Below are positions 5,501 through 5,548 of a DNA stretch of 5,548 nucleotides, piece by piece. Every line of letters starts with the position of its first letter. Within the stretch, counting starts at the first letter, position 1. Source of the DNA: Puniceicoccales bacterium (GTDB lineage Bacteria; Verrucomicrobiota; Verrucomicrobiae; Opitutales; LL51); NCBI GenBank assembly GCA_031259625.1, contig JAIRLG010000030.1:1-5548 (forward strand), read 5' to 3'. The position numbers were made by a program, and so were the translations under genes. The notes beneath the pieces were generated by a model that had not been told where the DNA came from, made no database searches, and was given only the letters and a program-made list of their open reading frames with translations.

Positions 5501-5548
5501 TCCCCTATGGGAGTTCCCGAAGCGTCCCGCAGCTGTACGCACCAGGCC

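Larger units (their letters stand above)
4929..5548. other. Gene-free 620-bp region downstream of mlaE
   Basis: No frame here looks coding: the open stretches run through palindromes, are Arg/Gly/Pro-rich and match no family I know. The content is a short plain segment (4929-5070) with a 5-bp hairpin TCGGT-AGAC-ACCGA (4977-4990), then cloverleaf B (5078-5180), the heptamer-pair array (5209-5299), the palindromic element C (5346-5439) and a hairpin with the tip GAAGCTCCGCTTC (5488-5500). The last ~35 bases show nothing I can name. Confidence 0.75.

Overview
The window is GC-rich bacterial chromosomal DNA. It has five protein genes and an unusual amount of structured, repetitive intergenic DNA. 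An MlaE-type lipid-transport permease implies a Gram-negative cell with an outer membrane. None of the five gene starts has a convincing Shine-Dalgarno sequence. The protein set (MoxR ATPase plus DUF58, a divergent TsaB, MlaE with an N-terminal STAS-like part) would fit the PVC/Verrucomicrobiota group, but that placement is a low-confidence impression, not a result.

Layout. Four genes lie on the minus strand. Reading in their direction, a three-helix membrane protein of unknown function (3682-2813) is followed after one base by a TsaB-like gene (2811-2194). A 282-bp gap follows, and then a MoxR-family AAA+ ATPase (1911-922) is followed 28 bp later by a DUF58 protein (893 to beyond the left edge). 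The plus strand carries one gene, an MlaE-family permease with an N-terminal STAS-like domain (3798-4928). It diverges from the membrane-protein gene across a 115-bp AT-richer spacer. From 4929 to the right edge (620 bp) no credible gene is visible.

How the genes relate. MoxR and DUF58 form a classic chaperone-ATPase / MIDAS-protein pair. TsaB is a scaffold of the t6A tRNA-modification complex, and its tight coupling to the unknown membrane protein is unexplained. MlaE would move phospholipid between inner and outer membrane; its expected ATPase and MCE partners are not in the window.

Most striking content. Two intergenic elements, A (2022-2126) and B (5078-5180), fold into the same cloverleaf: a long closing stem ending CTTTG/CAAAG encloses three consecutive hairpins. 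Their sequences differ, but the differences in the closing stem are compensatory, so the shape appears to be conserved. A divergent relative, C (5346-5439), and a three-unit ~32-bp array of CGCTCAG heptamer pairs (5209-5299) lie beside B. Next to A are a textbook G-quadruplex motif, a 12-bp hairpin and a duplicated 17-mer overlapping the likely moxR promoter. This family of structured elements is the best candidate for something undescribed here.
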